A stretch of 64,000 nucleotides of DNA from Bacteroidetes bacterium UBA1941 (GCA_002336805.1 DDEZ01000012.1:693594-757593); one strand, 5' to 3'. Numbered from the stretch's first letter, positions 50,429 through 59,625 are shown. Program-made: numbers and translations. The notes: generated by a model not told the origin, from the letters alone.

Positions 50429-51778
50429 TTAATGCCTGCCGCCGCCATGGCCACCACCACCACTAAATCCACCACCACTATGACCGCCGCCACCGCTGAA
50501 TCCGCCACCACCACGGCTACCACCGCCACCGAAGCCGCCACCATTGCTGAAGCCGCCACGATTGCCACCATTGTATCCTCCTCCGTTATTGAAACCACCA
50601 CGATTGCCGCCGCCTTCAAATGATCTTGGCTGTGTATTCATACGTGGTTGAGACTGTTGGTACCCTCTCTGCTCCATATTGCCGCGTGCCTCGCCGCGAT
50701 ATTGCGGTTGATTATTATTGTACTGACGGTTTTCATTCTGATAACCGCGCTCCTGCCGTGGCTGATCTATGCCCCTGTTGCCATTGGTCATGGTCTGACG
50801 GTCAAGCTGACGATCACCTCCGCGCTGGATATTGTTATTATTCCTGTCTGCGCCGCGATTGATCTGCTGATCATTTGCCCTGTTATATGGCCTGTCATCG
50901 CGGCTCATTGTTTCCCTGCCGCTACGGTTACTGTTATTATCAAATGATCTGCCGCCATTTGGATTTGCTACTCCATCCTTATGATAGTTGGTTATAGCAC
51001 GGCCTACGTTGTTATTGGTAGTATTATTGCCCATGGTCGCAGACCTATGGCGCGGGCCGTAGTGATTAGAGTTTCCTGCCCAGCCATGGTAGCCATAGTC
51101 ATAGTACCCGTGCCCGTAGCCGTAGCCACCCCAGCCACCGTAGCCCCAGCCGCGGCCATAGCCATATCCATAGTAACCGGTATACCACGGGCTATACCAG
51201 CCGCCATAGCCATAGCCGAGGCCAAAGCCACCATAGCCCCAGCCCATGCCATAGCCATATCCGAAACCAAAGCTGCTGTAATAAGGGCTGTACCAGCTGC
51301 TGTAGTACGGGCTGTAGCCAAAACCAGAAGAGTAATATGGTGATCCCCAATAGTAGTATGGAGAATACCAATCGTCATAATAGCTCAAGGAGTAGCCTGG
51401 TGAATAGTATCTGCGCAGACGGGTAGTATAATTATAGCTATCGTCGTCCCAGTATTCATCTCCGGAGTAGGCATCGCTATAGGTATTGCTATTATAGGTA
51501 CCGCTGTTGCTGCTGCTGTAGTTGCCTGCATCAGCGTTATAGCTTTGACTAGAGGTAGAACTGTTGCTATAGCCGTCATTGCGGTCAGCAGGCTGTTGTT
51601 GCTGCTGCTGTTGGCTATTGTTATTATCCTGATTGTTATACTGCTGCTGGTAGTCCTGATTAGAGTTTCCACGGTTACTCTTAGGGTCATAGTACACGTC
51701 ATCGCTCTGCGCGAAGACTGTACTGGTAGACAGCATACTGAATAGCAGGGTCACAAAAAATATTTTGCTGCGTGACAT
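50429..51778 (-). CDS. Secreted Tyr/Gly/Gln/Asn-rich low-complexity protein
   Basis: A 449-residue exported protein. ATG 51778 puts a signal peptide (KIFFVTLLFSMLSTSTVFAQ) at the N-terminus. After DDVYYDPKSN comes a Gln/Asn-rich segment with a run of seven Gln, a Ser/Tyr segment, a Tyr/Trp/Gly-rich block (about 110-245) with repeated SPYYSS and GYGYG units, an Asn/Arg-rich stretch (about 270-400), and a Gly-rich C-terminus (GGGFSGGGGHSGGG repeats). The DDVYYDP beginning occurs in other Bacteroidota low-complexity proteins of unknown function. The composition is prion- or amyloid-like, suggesting an assembling surface or periplasmic fibre, but this is inference. A -7 box is found 27 bases upstream. 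Confidence 0.75.
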   Translation of the reverse strand: MSRSKIFFVTLLFSMLSTSTVFAQSDDVYYDPKSNRGNSNQDYQQQYNNQDNNNSQQQQQQQPADRNDGYSNSSTSSQSYNADAGNYSSSNSGTYNSNTYSDAYSGDEYWDDDSYNYTTRLRRYYSPGYSLSYYDDWYSPYYYWGSPYYSSGFGYSPYYSSWYSPYYSSFGFGYGYGMGWGYGGFGLGYGYGGWYSPWYTGYYGYGYGRGWGYGGWGGYGYGHGYYDYGYHGWAGNSNHYGPRHRSATMGNNTTNNNVGRAITNYHKDGVANPNGGRSFDNNSNRSGRETMSRDDRPYNRANDQQINRGADRNNNNIQRGGDRQLDRQTMTNGNRGIDQPRQERGYQNENRQYNNNQPQYRGEARGNMEQRGYQQSQPRMNTQPRSFEGGGNRGGFNNGGGYNGGNRGGFSNGGGFGGGGSRGGGGFSGGGGHSGGGFSGGGGHGGGRH

Positions 51779-51804
51779 GATCTTTATTGTTGTAGTTGTA
51801 TAGA

Positions 51805-51812
51805 CAAAGTTA
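51805..51812 (-). promoter_or_regulatory. -7 promoter box before the Tyr/Gly-rich protein gene
   Basis: TAACTTTG on the minus strand matches TAnnTTTG, 27 bases before the ATG at 51778. Confidence 0.5.
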
Positions 51813-51880
51813 CTCCACATTGGTTTAAAATCCTTGATTTTGCTATATTGGTGGCATATTTAACAGAGCAAATGCTATAC

Positions 51881-51943
51881 CACACGATCGCTTTTTTAGT
51901 TGTCTTAACAACCACCATTTACGTGGTGCCGCGACCTCGTGTG
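51881..51943 (+). ncRNA. Possible three-way-junction RNA element upstream of proS
   Basis: Closing stem: CACACGATCGC (51881-51891) pairs with GCGA (51931-51934) and TCGTGTG (51937-51943), with a CC bulge between. Inside are two adjoining hairpins: GTTGT-CTTA-ACAAC (51899-51912) and CACCA-TTTACG-TGGTG (51913-51928). The pairing is seen directly; a role as a leader or small RNA is inference. It does not match a riboswitch class that I recognise. It could be read from either strand. Confidence 0.35.
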
Positions 51944-52122
51944 TCATTTCAGCCTACGGCATCTGGCAGCCCCACCGGCCGAAAATCCTGATGTACAGCC
52001 CGAAATGACGTTTTCTCTCTATTTTGCGCCACATTTCTTAGAGATAACTCACATATCGCCGTGCGTATAACGCAGCATAGCGACAGAAATTATAACCGCG
52101 TTAAATAAACATAAAAGACAAA

Positions 52123-53595
52123 ATGGCTAAAGAAATAACAAGCAGGCAGGAAGACTACTCTAAGTGGTACAACGATCTGGTACTGAAAAGCGGCATGGCC
52201 GATTACTCTCCGGTCCGTGGCTGCATGGTGATCCGTCCATATGGCTTTGGCATCTGGGAGCGGATGCAGGCTGCGCTGGACAAGATGTTTAAAGACACCG
52301 GTCACGTCAATGCTTACTTCCCCCTGCTGATACCTAAGAGCTTCCTCAGCAAAGAGGCGGCTCACGTAGAAGGCTTCGCCAAAGAATGCGCCGTAGTGAC
52401 ACACTACCGCCTCAAGAACGATCCTGATGGCAAAGGCGTGATAGTAGACCCTGAGGCCAAGCTCGAAGAGGAACTGATCATACGCCCCACTTCAGAGACC
52501 ATCATCTGGAATCAATATAAGAACTGGATACAATCCTACCGTGACCTGCCACTGCTCATCAATCAGTGGGCAAACGTAATGCGCTGGGAGATGCGTACGC
52601 GCCTCTTCCTCCGTACAGCAGAGTTTCTCTGGCAGGAGGGCCACACAGCTCACTCCACAGCCCAGGAGGCTATAGAGGAGACTGAGCGTATGCTGGAGGT
52701 GTATGCACACTTTGCCGAGACCTATATGGCGCTGCCGGTGATCCGCGGCCGCAAGAGCCCCAACGAGCGCTTTGCCGGTGCAGTGGAGACCTACTGTATA
52801 GAGGCGATGATGCAGGATGGACAGGCGCTGCAGGCTGGCACGTCCCACTTCCTGGGTCAGAATTTCGCTAAGGCATTTGATGTGCAGTTTCTCAATAAGG
52901 AAGGCAAGCAAGAGCACGTATGGGCCACCTCATGGGGAGTCTCTACACGCCTCATCGGAGCACTCATCATGGCGCATAGCGATGATGATGGCCTAGTACT
53001 GCCGCCAAAGCTGGCTCCGCTGCAGGTGGTGATAGTACCGATCCACAAGGGCGCCGAAGACCTCAATAAGATCTATGACAAAATGAAGCCACTGCTGGAC
53101 GAGCTGAAGAAGCGTGGCATCTCTGCCAAGTTTGACGATGATGACCAGAAGCGTCCGGGCTTTAAGTTTGCCGAGTACGAGATGCGCGGTGTGCCGGTGC
53201 GCCTGGCTATGGGTATGCGCGACTATGAGGCCAATACTGTAGAGGTAGCGCGCCGCGATACCAAGGAGAAGGGCACCGTATCATTTGAAGGCATCGCAGA
53301 TCATATAGACAACCTGCTCAATGACATCCAGCAGAATATGTACAACAAGGCGCTCGCCTTCCGCGAGAGCCATATACGCAAGGCTGAAACATGGGATGAA
53401 TTCCTGAAACTGATAGAGGAGCCAGGCTTCATATCGGCGCACTGGGATGGCAGCCCTGAGACTGAGGAGAAGATCAAAGAACTGACCAAAGCCACCATTC
53501 GCTGCATACCGCTAAACAATGCACAGGAGGAGGGCAAGTGCATTTTCTCCGGCGCACCTTCAAAGGAGCGCGTCATCTTTGCGAGAGCATACTAA
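52123..53595 (+). CDS. proS: Prolyl-tRNA synthetase (archaeal/eukaryotic-type)
   Basis: A 490-residue class II aminoacyl-tRNA synthetase. It lacks the long editing insertion of the E. coli-type enzyme and begins with SRQEDYSKWYNDLVLKSGMADYSPVRGCMVIRPYGFGIWE, typical of the archaeal/eukaryotic form used in Bacteroidota. Motif 2 is MRWEMRTRLFLRTAEFLWQEGHTAH; motif 3 is in the region GTSHFLGQNFAKAF ... TSWGVSTRLIGALIM. The anticodon-binding domain (VVIVPIHKG ... EYEMRGVPVRLAMGMRDYE) and the C-terminal zinc-binding-like domain ending in ERVIFARAY follow. A strong terminator lies 22 bases after the stop. Confidence 0.97.
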   Translation: MAKEITSRQEDYSKWYNDLVLKSGMADYSPVRGCMVIRPYGFGIWERMQAALDKMFKDTGHVNAYFPLLIPKSFLSKEAAHVEGFAKECAVVTHYRLKNDPDGKGVIVDPEAKLEEELIIRPTSETIIWNQYKNWIQSYRDLPLLINQWANVMRWEMRTRLFLRTAEFLWQEGHTAHSTAQEAIEETERMLEVYAHFAETYMALPVIRGRKSPNERFAGAVETYCIEAMMQDGQALQAGTSHFLGQNFAKAFDVQFLNKEGKQEHVWATSWGVSTRLIGALIMAHSDDDGLVLPPKLAPLQVVIVPIHKGAEDLNKIYDKMKPLLDELKKRGISAKFDDDDQKRPGFKFAEYEMRGVPVRLAMGMRDYEANTVEVARRDTKEKGTVSFEGIADHIDNLLNDIQQNMYNKALAFRESHIRKAETWDEFLKLIEEPGFISAHWDGSPETEEKIKELTKATIRCIPLNNAQEEGKCIFSGAPSKERVIFARAY

Positions 53596-53617
53596 TACGC
53601 TTTCCAATATTATACAG

Positions 53618-53645
53618 GAGCCGCGCTTGTCGCGGCTCTTTTTTT
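53618..53645 (+). terminator. Terminator after proS
   Basis: Eight-base perfect stem GAGCCGCG (53618-53625) / CGCGGCTC (53631-53638), loop CTTGT, then seven T's. Confidence 0.93.
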
Positions 53646-53681
53646 CACAAAAGTGCTGTACATCATCACTATTTCTTTCAC

Positions 53682-53689
53682 TAAGTTTG
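53682..53689 (+). promoter_or_regulatory. -7 promoter box at the cation efflux gene start
   Basis: TAAGTTTG matches TAnnTTTG and ends four bases before the GTG at 53694, suggesting a leaderless transcript or a later start codon. Confidence 0.45.
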
Positions 53690-53693
53690 CCCC

Positions 53694-54719
53694 GTGCAAG
53701 ACAACAGAGAGAAAAGCATTCTAAGGATACAGCAGATGGCTGTGGTGCTCGGAGTGTTTATCATGATGGTGAAGTTTGCAGCGTATTACTTCACACACTC
53801 CAATACGATCCTCACAGATGCACTGGAGGCTATCGTCAATATCGTAGCCGGCGCCTTTGCCCTCTACAGCCTCTTCCTCTCTGCCAAGCCTAAAGACCTG
53901 GACCACCCATACGGTCACGGCAAAATTGAATTTTTATCAGCAGGATTTGAGGGGGTGCTCATCCTAATCGCTTCACTACTGATCGTATGGAAGGCTATAC
54001 TCGGCTTCGTCCATCCTGAGCCTGTGGCGCATATGGAGGCCGGCGCGGCGCTGATCGTAGTGACTGGCCTGGGCAATTTCTTTCTGGGCCTATACCTGGA
54101 GCGTAAGGCCAAAATCTATCGCTCACTGATACTCGAGGCTGATGGCAAACACCTGCAGACAGATGGCTACATCTCGCTGGGCATTCTGATAGGTGTGGTG
54201 GTGATCTGGCTCACAGATATGCCGGTGCTGGATAATGTTTTTGCTATCCTGGCCGGCCTCTATGTCTCTATCACGGGCTACAAACTGGTACGCAAATCCC
54301 TGCAGGGTATCATGGATGAGACCGATGCCGACATCATCAACCCGATAGTGGCCGATCTCAATCAGCACCGCCGCGACCCATGGATAGACGTGCACAACCT
54401 CCGCGTGATACAATATGGCAGCACCCTGCATATAGACTGCCATGTGACCATGCCTTGGTATTATACCCTGGAGCAGACACACACACAGATAGATGATGTG
54501 GCCGAGCTGATCAATACCCACAGCGAATACCCTGTGGAGGTCTTCATACATCCGGACCCATGCCTGCCCACCAGCTGCCCGCTCTGCCTGATGAAAGACT
54601 GCAAGGTGCGCCAGCATCCGTTTGAGAAAAAGGTCGAATGGAATTTTGACAATGCGATCGTAAACCGTAAGCATCAGCTCCGTGAGATACACGGGATCTT
54701 TGACGAAAAGAAAGGCTGA
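53694..54719 (+). CDS. Cation diffusion facilitator family transporter
   Basis: A 341-residue inner-membrane transporter that exports divalent metals (typically Zn, Fe, Mn or Co) in exchange for protons. About six transmembrane helices are visible. Family motifs include NTILTDALEAIVNIVAG (metal-site Asp), DLDHPYGHGKIEFLSAGFEG, and ILEADGKHLQTDGYISLGI (the second HxxxD-type metal site). The cytoplasmic C-terminal domain (about 215-300) is followed by a Cys-rich tail, DPCLPTSCPLCLMKDC, which could bind metal. The start is GTG 53694, directly after a -7 box; an ATG fifteen codons in (QQM) is an alternative but would cut the first helix region. It is convergent with rnz, seven bases apart. Confidence 0.92.
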   Translation: MQDNREKSILRIQQMAVVLGVFIMMVKFAAYYFTHSNTILTDALEAIVNIVAGAFALYSLFLSAKPKDLDHPYGHGKIEFLSAGFEGVLILIASLLIVWKAILGFVHPEPVAHMEAGAALIVVTGLGNFFLGLYLERKAKIYRSLILEADGKHLQTDGYISLGILIGVVVIWLTDMPVLDNVFAILAGLYVSITGYKLVRKSLQGIMDETDADIINPIVADLNQHRRDPWIDVHNLRVIQYGSTLHIDCHVTMPWYYTLEQTHTQIDDVAELINTHSEYPVEVFIHPDPCLPTSCPLCLMKDCKVRQHPFEKKVEWNFDNAIVNRKHQLREIHGIFDEKKG

Positions 54720-54726
54720 GTTTCTA

Positions 54727-55638
54727 CTAGATGATATATGACTGGCCCTCTATAGCCAGTTCGGTATTAGTGAATACCTCTTTACACTCCGCGAGCAGCG
54801 GCGCCAGATCTTCGTAGCGAGCTGAGTAGTGGCCTACGATCAGTTTGCCGGCATTTGCTTTGAGTGCGATAGTAGCCGCCTCTGTAGTAGTGGAGTGCAT
54901 GGTCTCCGCCGCACGTTCCCTGTGCATATTGACGAAAGTCGCCTCATGGTACAGCACACTGACTCCCTGTATCTGATCCAGGAAGGTCTCCGTGTAAACC
55001 GTATCCGTGCAGAAAGCATAACTCCGTGCCGGAGCAGGGTCAGTGGTCAGGTCATGATTGGCTATCACGGAGCCATCAGGCATAGTATAGTCTGCCCCTT
55101 GTTTTATCTTGCCTATCTCGCTCACAGGTATCTCATGCAGCGCGATCTTCTCAGGCAGTATTTTTCGTTGCCCCGGTTTCTCGCGAAAGAGATAACCAGT
55201 GGTCGGTATCCTGTGTCGTAGTATGATGCTCTCTACAGTCAGCTGGCTATTCTCATAGACCACCTGCGGCCTGTCATCAGTCACTATGTGAAACTCTATA
55301 GGGTAGCGTAACTGCGTCTGCGCATAGGTGAAGTGCGCACGCACGATCTCCTCTATACCTTTCGGTCCATGTATATGAAGGGTATGCTCGCGGTAGTTGA
55401 GGTTGAATGAAGTGATCAGGCCCATGAGGCCAAAGAAATGATCGCCGTGCAGATGCGTGATGAAAATATGATCCAGGCGGCCACGCTTGATATTATATCG
55501 CGCCATCTGCATCTGGGTACCCTCACCACAGTCCAGCAGAAAGCCATCGCCGTTGTAATTCAGAAAATGGGAAGTGGGGTGCCGGTCATAGGCGGGTATG
55601 GCGCCATTGCTGCCCAGTATTGTCAGCTCAAAATGCAT
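54727..55638 (-). CDS. rnz: Ribonuclease Z
   Basis: A 303-residue metallo-beta-lactamase-fold endonuclease that removes 3' trailers from tRNA precursors, needed here because the tRNA-Ser in this window lacks an encoded CCA. The start MHFELTILGSNGAIPAYDRHPTSHFL and LLDCGEGTQMQMAR are typical of bacterial RNase Z. The zinc site is THLHGDHFFGL, with later ligands in YHEATF and VGHYSARY. The C-terminal helix is intact. It lies 12 bases downstream of the STAS gene on the same strand, so the two are very likely co-transcribed. Confidence 0.96.
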   Translation of the reverse strand: MHFELTILGSNGAIPAYDRHPTSHFLNYNGDGFLLDCGEGTQMQMARYNIKRGRLDHIFITHLHGDHFFGLMGLITSFNLNYREHTLHIHGPKGIEEIVRAHFTYAQTQLRYPIEFHIVTDDRPQVVYENSQLTVESIILRHRIPTTGYLFREKPGQRKILPEKIALHEIPVSEIGKIKQGADYTMPDGSVIANHDLTTDPAPARSYAFCTDTVYTETFLDQIQGVSVLYHEATFVNMHRERAAETMHSTTTEAATIALKANAGKLIVGHYSARYEDLAPLLAECKEVFTNTELAIEGQSYII

Positions 55639-55650
55639 GCGCCGTAGTTT

Positions 55651-56019
55651 TTAGCCTCTCAGGTCTCTGTCCAGCTCCTCCATCATCACAAAGTCTATCG
55701 ACTCGGCCAGTGTAGGCACGATATTGAGGATAGATTCCAACTGCGATATCTTGATCAGTTTCTGGATATGCGTATTGAGATTGGTCAGTACAAAAGTGCC
55801 ACCGGATTCTTTGCTCAGGCGGTTGCCCACCAGGAGCGCACTCAGGCCCGAAGAGTCTACGAACTGCACAGGAGAGAGGTCAAGGATGATATTCTTAAAT
55901 CCCTCTGTATGCAGCATCACGAGCTCAGACTTCAGCAGCGGCGCAAAATTACTGAGCAGTTTCTCCTCATCTATTTTCAATACACAGAACCGCTCTCTTT
56001 TGTCAATGGAAAATTTCAT
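55651..56019 (-). CDS. STAS-domain protein (anti-anti-sigma factor type)
   Basis: A 122-residue cytosolic protein of the SpoIIAA/RsbV type. It has the strand-helix pattern of a STAS domain and the phosphorylation loop IILDLSPVQFVDSSGLSALL, with Ser57 in DSSG as the likely target of an anti-sigma kinase. Such proteins relieve sigma-factor inhibition when unphosphorylated. No kinase, phosphatase or sigma factor gene is adjacent. It is 12 bases upstream of rnz; the pairing of a STAS gene with rnz is, as I recall, seen in other Bacteroidota, though a link in function is not known. Confidence 0.88.
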   Translation of the reverse strand: MKFSIDKRERFCVLKIDEEKLLSNFAPLLKSELVMLHTEGFKNIILDLSPVQFVDSSGLSALLVGNRLSKESGGTFVLTNLNTHIQKLIKISQLESILNIVPTLAESIDFVMMEELDRDLRG

Positions 56020-56493
56020 GGCTTGAGTTTATAGAGTACTAATCTAGGGTTTGTGTCGAAAAATAAATAAAAATCTCTATGAAATGTAAAATGCAACAGA
56101 TTTTTCCGCTCTGACGGATCTTTCTGTCTTCTTCCCTTGTATACTAGTGTATCGCACCGCCGTCAAATCCAACTTAAACTCAGCACTTGGCGTCTGTATT
56201 AAAAAAGCTCCGTATCCACGTGGAGCGGGTACATTTTGACGCTACGGTGACAAACCATATACCTCAAAATGCTTACATTTATCCAAGGCATGACAATAAA
56301 CCCGGCTCCTGTGCGCCTTATAGCTATTGACGCAGGATAAATACAGGTTTAAATTATAAGGAAAAGGCCCGGATAGCGTTTAATAGGCGAACCCAGGAGT
56401 TTAATACTGGTTACATAGCCAATAAAACACAAAATCCGGTCTGGCCATTTTGGCAGAAAAACTAGTTGGTTCAGTATTTGAAATTAAGATAAC
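56020..56493. other. 474-base region upstream of clpC
   Basis: No gene, and no terminator with a T-tail, was found. It contains the palindrome CCACGTGG (56216-56223) within a small hairpin GCTCC/GGAGC (56207-56226), and the palindromic ATACTAGTGTAT (56151-56162). Partial -7 matches occur (TACATTTT at 56230-56237, GTATTTG near 56477), none with a TTG 19 bases upstream. The length suggests a long or multi-promoter control region for the stress gene clpC. Confidence 0.5.
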
Positions 56494-59055
56494 ATGGAAG
56501 CAAAATTTTCACCGAAAGTCAAGGAGGTCATCTCCTACAGCCGCGAGGAGGCGCTCAGGCTCGGTCATGACTTTATAGGCATAGAGCACCTGCTGCTCGG
56601 CCTGATCCGCGAGGGTGAGGGACTCGCTATCAAGACCCTCAAATCACTACAGGTAGACCCTGTGATGCTCCGCAAGCTGGTAGAAGACTCGATCAAGGAT
56701 AAAGTATCTAAGACCGTGTACAATCCCAACTCACTGCCGCTCACCAAACAGGCAGAGAAAGTGCTGAAGATCACGGTGCTCGAGGCCAAGGTCATGAAAA
56801 GTGACGTGATAGGTACTGAGCACCTCATGCTCTCTATCCTGAAAAACAAAGATAATATCGTGACCCAGATCCTGGCGCAGCATGATGTAGACTATGACGT
56901 CTTCAAGTCTGAGTTGGAGCTGGTACAAAACGACATCAAAGACACCCCGCGCTCTGAGCTCCCTGGTGATGGATCTGATGAAGATCCATATGAGGATGAC
57001 AAGGGCCGTGGCAGTTTTGGCAGCCAGCCATCTGCCAAAAAGCCGGGTAATACCAAGTCTAAGACCCCTGTACTGGACAACTTTGGCCGTGACGTGACAG
57101 CTGCAGCTGAAGAGGGCACACTGGACCCGATAGTAGGCCGTGAGGCTGAGATCGAGCGCGTGAGCCAGATCCTGAGCCGCCGCAAGAAGAATAACCCGAT
57201 CCTGATAGGTGAGCCGGGTGTGGGCAAGACTGCCGTAGTGGAAGGCCTCGCCCTCCGCATCATACAGAAAAAAGTAAGCCGCGTACTCTTTGGTAAGCGT
57301 ATCGTGATGCTGGATATGGCTGCTCTCGTGGCCGGTACTAAGTACCGCGGCCAGTTTGAGGAGCGTATGAAGGCTATCATGACCGAGCTGGAAAAAAACC
57401 GCGACGTGATCCTCTTTATAGATGAGATACACACTATAGTAGGTGCGGGTGGCGCTACGGGTTCGCTCGATGCGTCGAATATCTTCAAGCCAGCTTTGGC
57501 CCGTGGTGAACTGCAGTGCATCGGCGCCTCTACGCTGGACGAGTACCGCCAGTATATAGAGAAGGATGGTGCACTGGACCGTCGCTTCCAGAAGGTGATC
57601 ATAGATCCGCCATCTCCAGATGAGACGGTGCAGATCCTAACCAATATTAAACCGAAGTACGAAGAGTACCACAGTGTAGAATATTCTAATGATGCGATCC
57701 AGGCTTGTGTGAAGCTCTCTGGCCGCTATATCACTGATCGCTTCTTCCCTGACAAGGCGATAGACGTGCTGGATGAAGTAGGTGCACGCGTGCATCTCAA
57801 GAATATCCACGTACCAAAGAATATCACTGAGCTGGAGAAAGCTGTAGAGGATATCAAGACAGAAAAGAATCAGGTAGTAAAGTCTCAGAAATATGAAGAG
57901 GCTGCCCGCCTGCGCGACAGGGAAAAGAACCTGCTCGAAGAGCTGGAGAAAGCTAAAAACCTCTGGGAGGAAGACTCAAAGAATGCCCGCTATCCTGTAG
58001 GTGAAGAAGATATCGCTGAGGTGGTAGCCATGATGACAGGTATACCAGTGAGCAAGGTGGCGCAAACCGAAGGCTCGAAACTGCTCAGCATGGGCACCGA
58101 GCTGCAAGGCGCAGTGATAGGCCAGGACGAGGCGGTGACCAAGATCGTGAAAGCGATCCAGCGTAACCGTGTAGGCCTGAAGGATCCAAGAAAGCCTATC
58201 GGCACATTCATCTTCCTCGGACCTACAGGTGTAGGTAAGACAGAGCTGGCGAAAGCAATAGCCCGCTACATGTTTGACTCAGAGGAGGCGCTGATACGCA
58301 TCGATATGAGTGAATACATGGAGAAATTCTCCGTATCACGCCTCGTAGGTGCGCCTCCGGGATATGTGGGATATGAAGAGGGTGGCCAGCTGACTGAGAA
58401 GGTACGCCGCAAGCCATACTCTGTGGTGCTGCTCGATGAGATAGAAAAAGCCCACCCTGATGTGTTCAATATCCTCCTGCAGGTGTTTGACGATGGTATA
58501 CTGACAGATAGCCTTGGTCGCAAGGTAGACTTCAAGAATACACTCATCATCATGACATCTAATATAGGTGCACGTGACCTCAAAGACTTCGGTGCGGGTG
58601 TGGGTTTTGCCACACAGACCAGGACTGAGAATAGCGACGAGATGTCTAAGAATGTCATCTCTAAGGCGCTCAAGAGAACTTTCTCTCCGGAGTTTCTAAA
58701 CCGTATCGACGATGTGGTGATCTTCAACTCTCTGGAGAAGAAGTCCATCTTCAAGATCATAGATATCGCACTGAAGGATGTAGTAGGCCGTCTGCTTACC
58801 CTCGGCTACGAGATCAAACTGACTGATGAGGCTAAGGAGTTTCTGGTGGACAAAGGTTACGATCCCGCATTTGGTGCGCGTCCGCTGCATAGGGCTATAC
58901 AGAAATATGTGGAAGACCCGCTGGCCGAAGAGATACTCCGCGCCAATGCTAAACCGGGAGACATATTCACGGTAGACTATGACAAGGAGGCCCAGACGCT
59001 CAGGATCTCGCATAAGACGCCAAAGAAAAAGGCAGAAACGCAGACAGGAGAATAA
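56494..59055 (+). CDS. clpC: ClpC-type AAA+ protease ATPase
   Basis: An 853-residue Hsp100 unfoldase that feeds proteins to ClpP. Order: two N-terminal Clp repeats (1-145, FSPKVKEVISYSREEALRLGHDFIGIEHLLLGL), first AAA domain with Walker A GEPGVGKT (about 240) and Walker B VILFIDEIHT, a middle UVR-type coiled coil (KSQKYEEAARLRDREKNLLEELEKA), second AAA domain with Walker A GPTGVGKTEL (about 575) and VVLLDEIEKAHPDVFNILLQ, and the D2-small domain (YDPAFGARPLHRAIQKYVEDPLAE). The UVR motif marks ClpC rather than ClpB or ClpA. Expression is probably stress-controlled; the long upstream region supports that. A terminator follows. Confidence 0.96.
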   Translation: MEAKFSPKVKEVISYSREEALRLGHDFIGIEHLLLGLIREGEGLAIKTLKSLQVDPVMLRKLVEDSIKDKVSKTVYNPNSLPLTKQAEKVLKITVLEAKVMKSDVIGTEHLMLSILKNKDNIVTQILAQHDVDYDVFKSELELVQNDIKDTPRSELPGDGSDEDPYEDDKGRGSFGSQPSAKKPGNTKSKTPVLDNFGRDVTAAAEEGTLDPIVGREAEIERVSQILSRRKKNNPILIGEPGVGKTAVVEGLALRIIQKKVSRVLFGKRIVMLDMAALVAGTKYRGQFEERMKAIMTELEKNRDVILFIDEIHTIVGAGGATGSLDASNIFKPALARGELQCIGASTLDEYRQYIEKDGALDRRFQKVIIDPPSPDETVQILTNIKPKYEEYHSVEYSNDAIQACVKLSGRYITDRFFPDKAIDVLDEVGARVHLKNIHVPKNITELEKAVEDIKTEKNQVVKSQKYEEAARLRDREKNLLEELEKAKNLWEEDSKNARYPVGEEDIAEVVAMMTGIPVSKVAQTEGSKLLSMGTELQGAVIGQDEAVTKIVKAIQRNRVGLKDPRKPIGTFIFLGPTGVGKTELAKAIARYMFDSEEALIRIDMSEYMEKFSVSRLVGAPPGYVGYEEGGQLTEKVRRKPYSVVLLDEIEKAHPDVFNILLQVFDDGILTDSLGRKVDFKNTLIIMTSNIGARDLKDFGAGVGFATQTRTENSDEMSKNVISKALKRTFSPEFLNRIDDVVIFNSLEKKSIFKIIDIALKDVVGRLLTLGYEIKLTDEAKEFLVDKGYDPAFGARPLHRAIQKYVEDPLAEEILRANAKPGDIFTVDYDKEAQTLRISHKTPKKKAETQTGE

Positions 59056-59081
59056 ATTCTGCTGCAGATCATAATAATATG

Positions 59082-59110
59082 AGCCCGGTCATGTGCCGGG
59101 CTTATTTTTT
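59082..59110 (+). terminator. Terminator after clpC
   Basis: Stem AGCCCGG (59082-59088) / CCGGGCT (59096-59102) with loop TCATGTG and a TATTTTTT tail. Confidence 0.88.
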
Positions 59111-59115
59111 GGTAC

Positions 59116-59123
59116 TAATTTTG
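59116..59123 (+). promoter_or_regulatory. -7 promoter box before the secreted 152-residue protein gene
   Basis: TAATTTTG matches TAnnTTTG, 13 bases before the ATG at 59137, directly after the clpC terminator. Confidence 0.5.
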
Positions 59124-59136
59124 ACATCCGCACGTC

Positions 59137-59595
59137 ATGCATCATTTCAGACATATTTTGATCATTAGTGCACTGCTGGCTATTTGTACGGCCACGAAGG
59201 CACAGGCATTCTCTCCAGCATACCTGGCCGAGCTGAATAAATCATTGCCGCATAAATTCAAAACTATAAACGTGGGTACCACTATGGAGGCCATACGTGT
59301 GCAGGAGATGGTCAAAGTATATGTGCTCATAGATGACATAGAGCAATATGAACAGGTGCTGATAGAGCGTAGCGATGAGCTTGGCACTAACTTCTCTCAG
59401 TGCAAACTGATAAACGTGGAAAAGGGGAAATACAGCAATAACTACCTGGAGCTGACAGACCGCTATCCGGTCTCTACCAAAATGGCTACTATGTACCGCA
59501 TCAAGACCATCACGTCTGATGGCATCATACGTATGTATCCGCCTGTCCCTGTCTCCAAAGAGGATGACAAGGCGACCGGGCTAGTACAGAAATAA
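59137..59595 (+). CDS. Small secreted protein of unknown function
   Basis: A 152-residue exported protein with signal peptide HILIISALLAICTATKAQA. The mature part is a single alpha/beta domain with a long strand-helix-strand pattern (VQEMVKVYVLIDDIEQYEQVLIERSDELGTNFSQCKLINVEK). No lipobox or sorting domain is present, so it is probably periplasmic. No family was recognised. It has its own promoter box and is convergent with the AraC gene. Confidence 0.7.
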   Translation: MHHFRHILIISALLAICTATKAQAFSPAYLAELNKSLPHKFKTINVGTTMEAIRVQEMVKVYVLIDDIEQYEQVLIERSDELGTNFSQCKLINVEKGKYSNNYLELTDRYPVSTKMATMYRIKTITSDGIIRMYPPVPVSKEDDKATGLVQK

Positions 59596-59625
59596 ATTTT
59601 CGGGTTTTAGACCTGGACTTGGAAT

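Larger units (their letters stand above)
51779..52122. other. 344-base divergent intergenic region with a possible structured RNA
   Basis: It holds the -7 box of the Tyr/Gly-rich gene (51805-51812) and a folded element at 51881-51943 described separately. Between 51944 and 52122 no promoter box or terminator was recognised; TCTATTTTG near 52018 is one base short of the -7 spacing. Confidence 0.5.
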
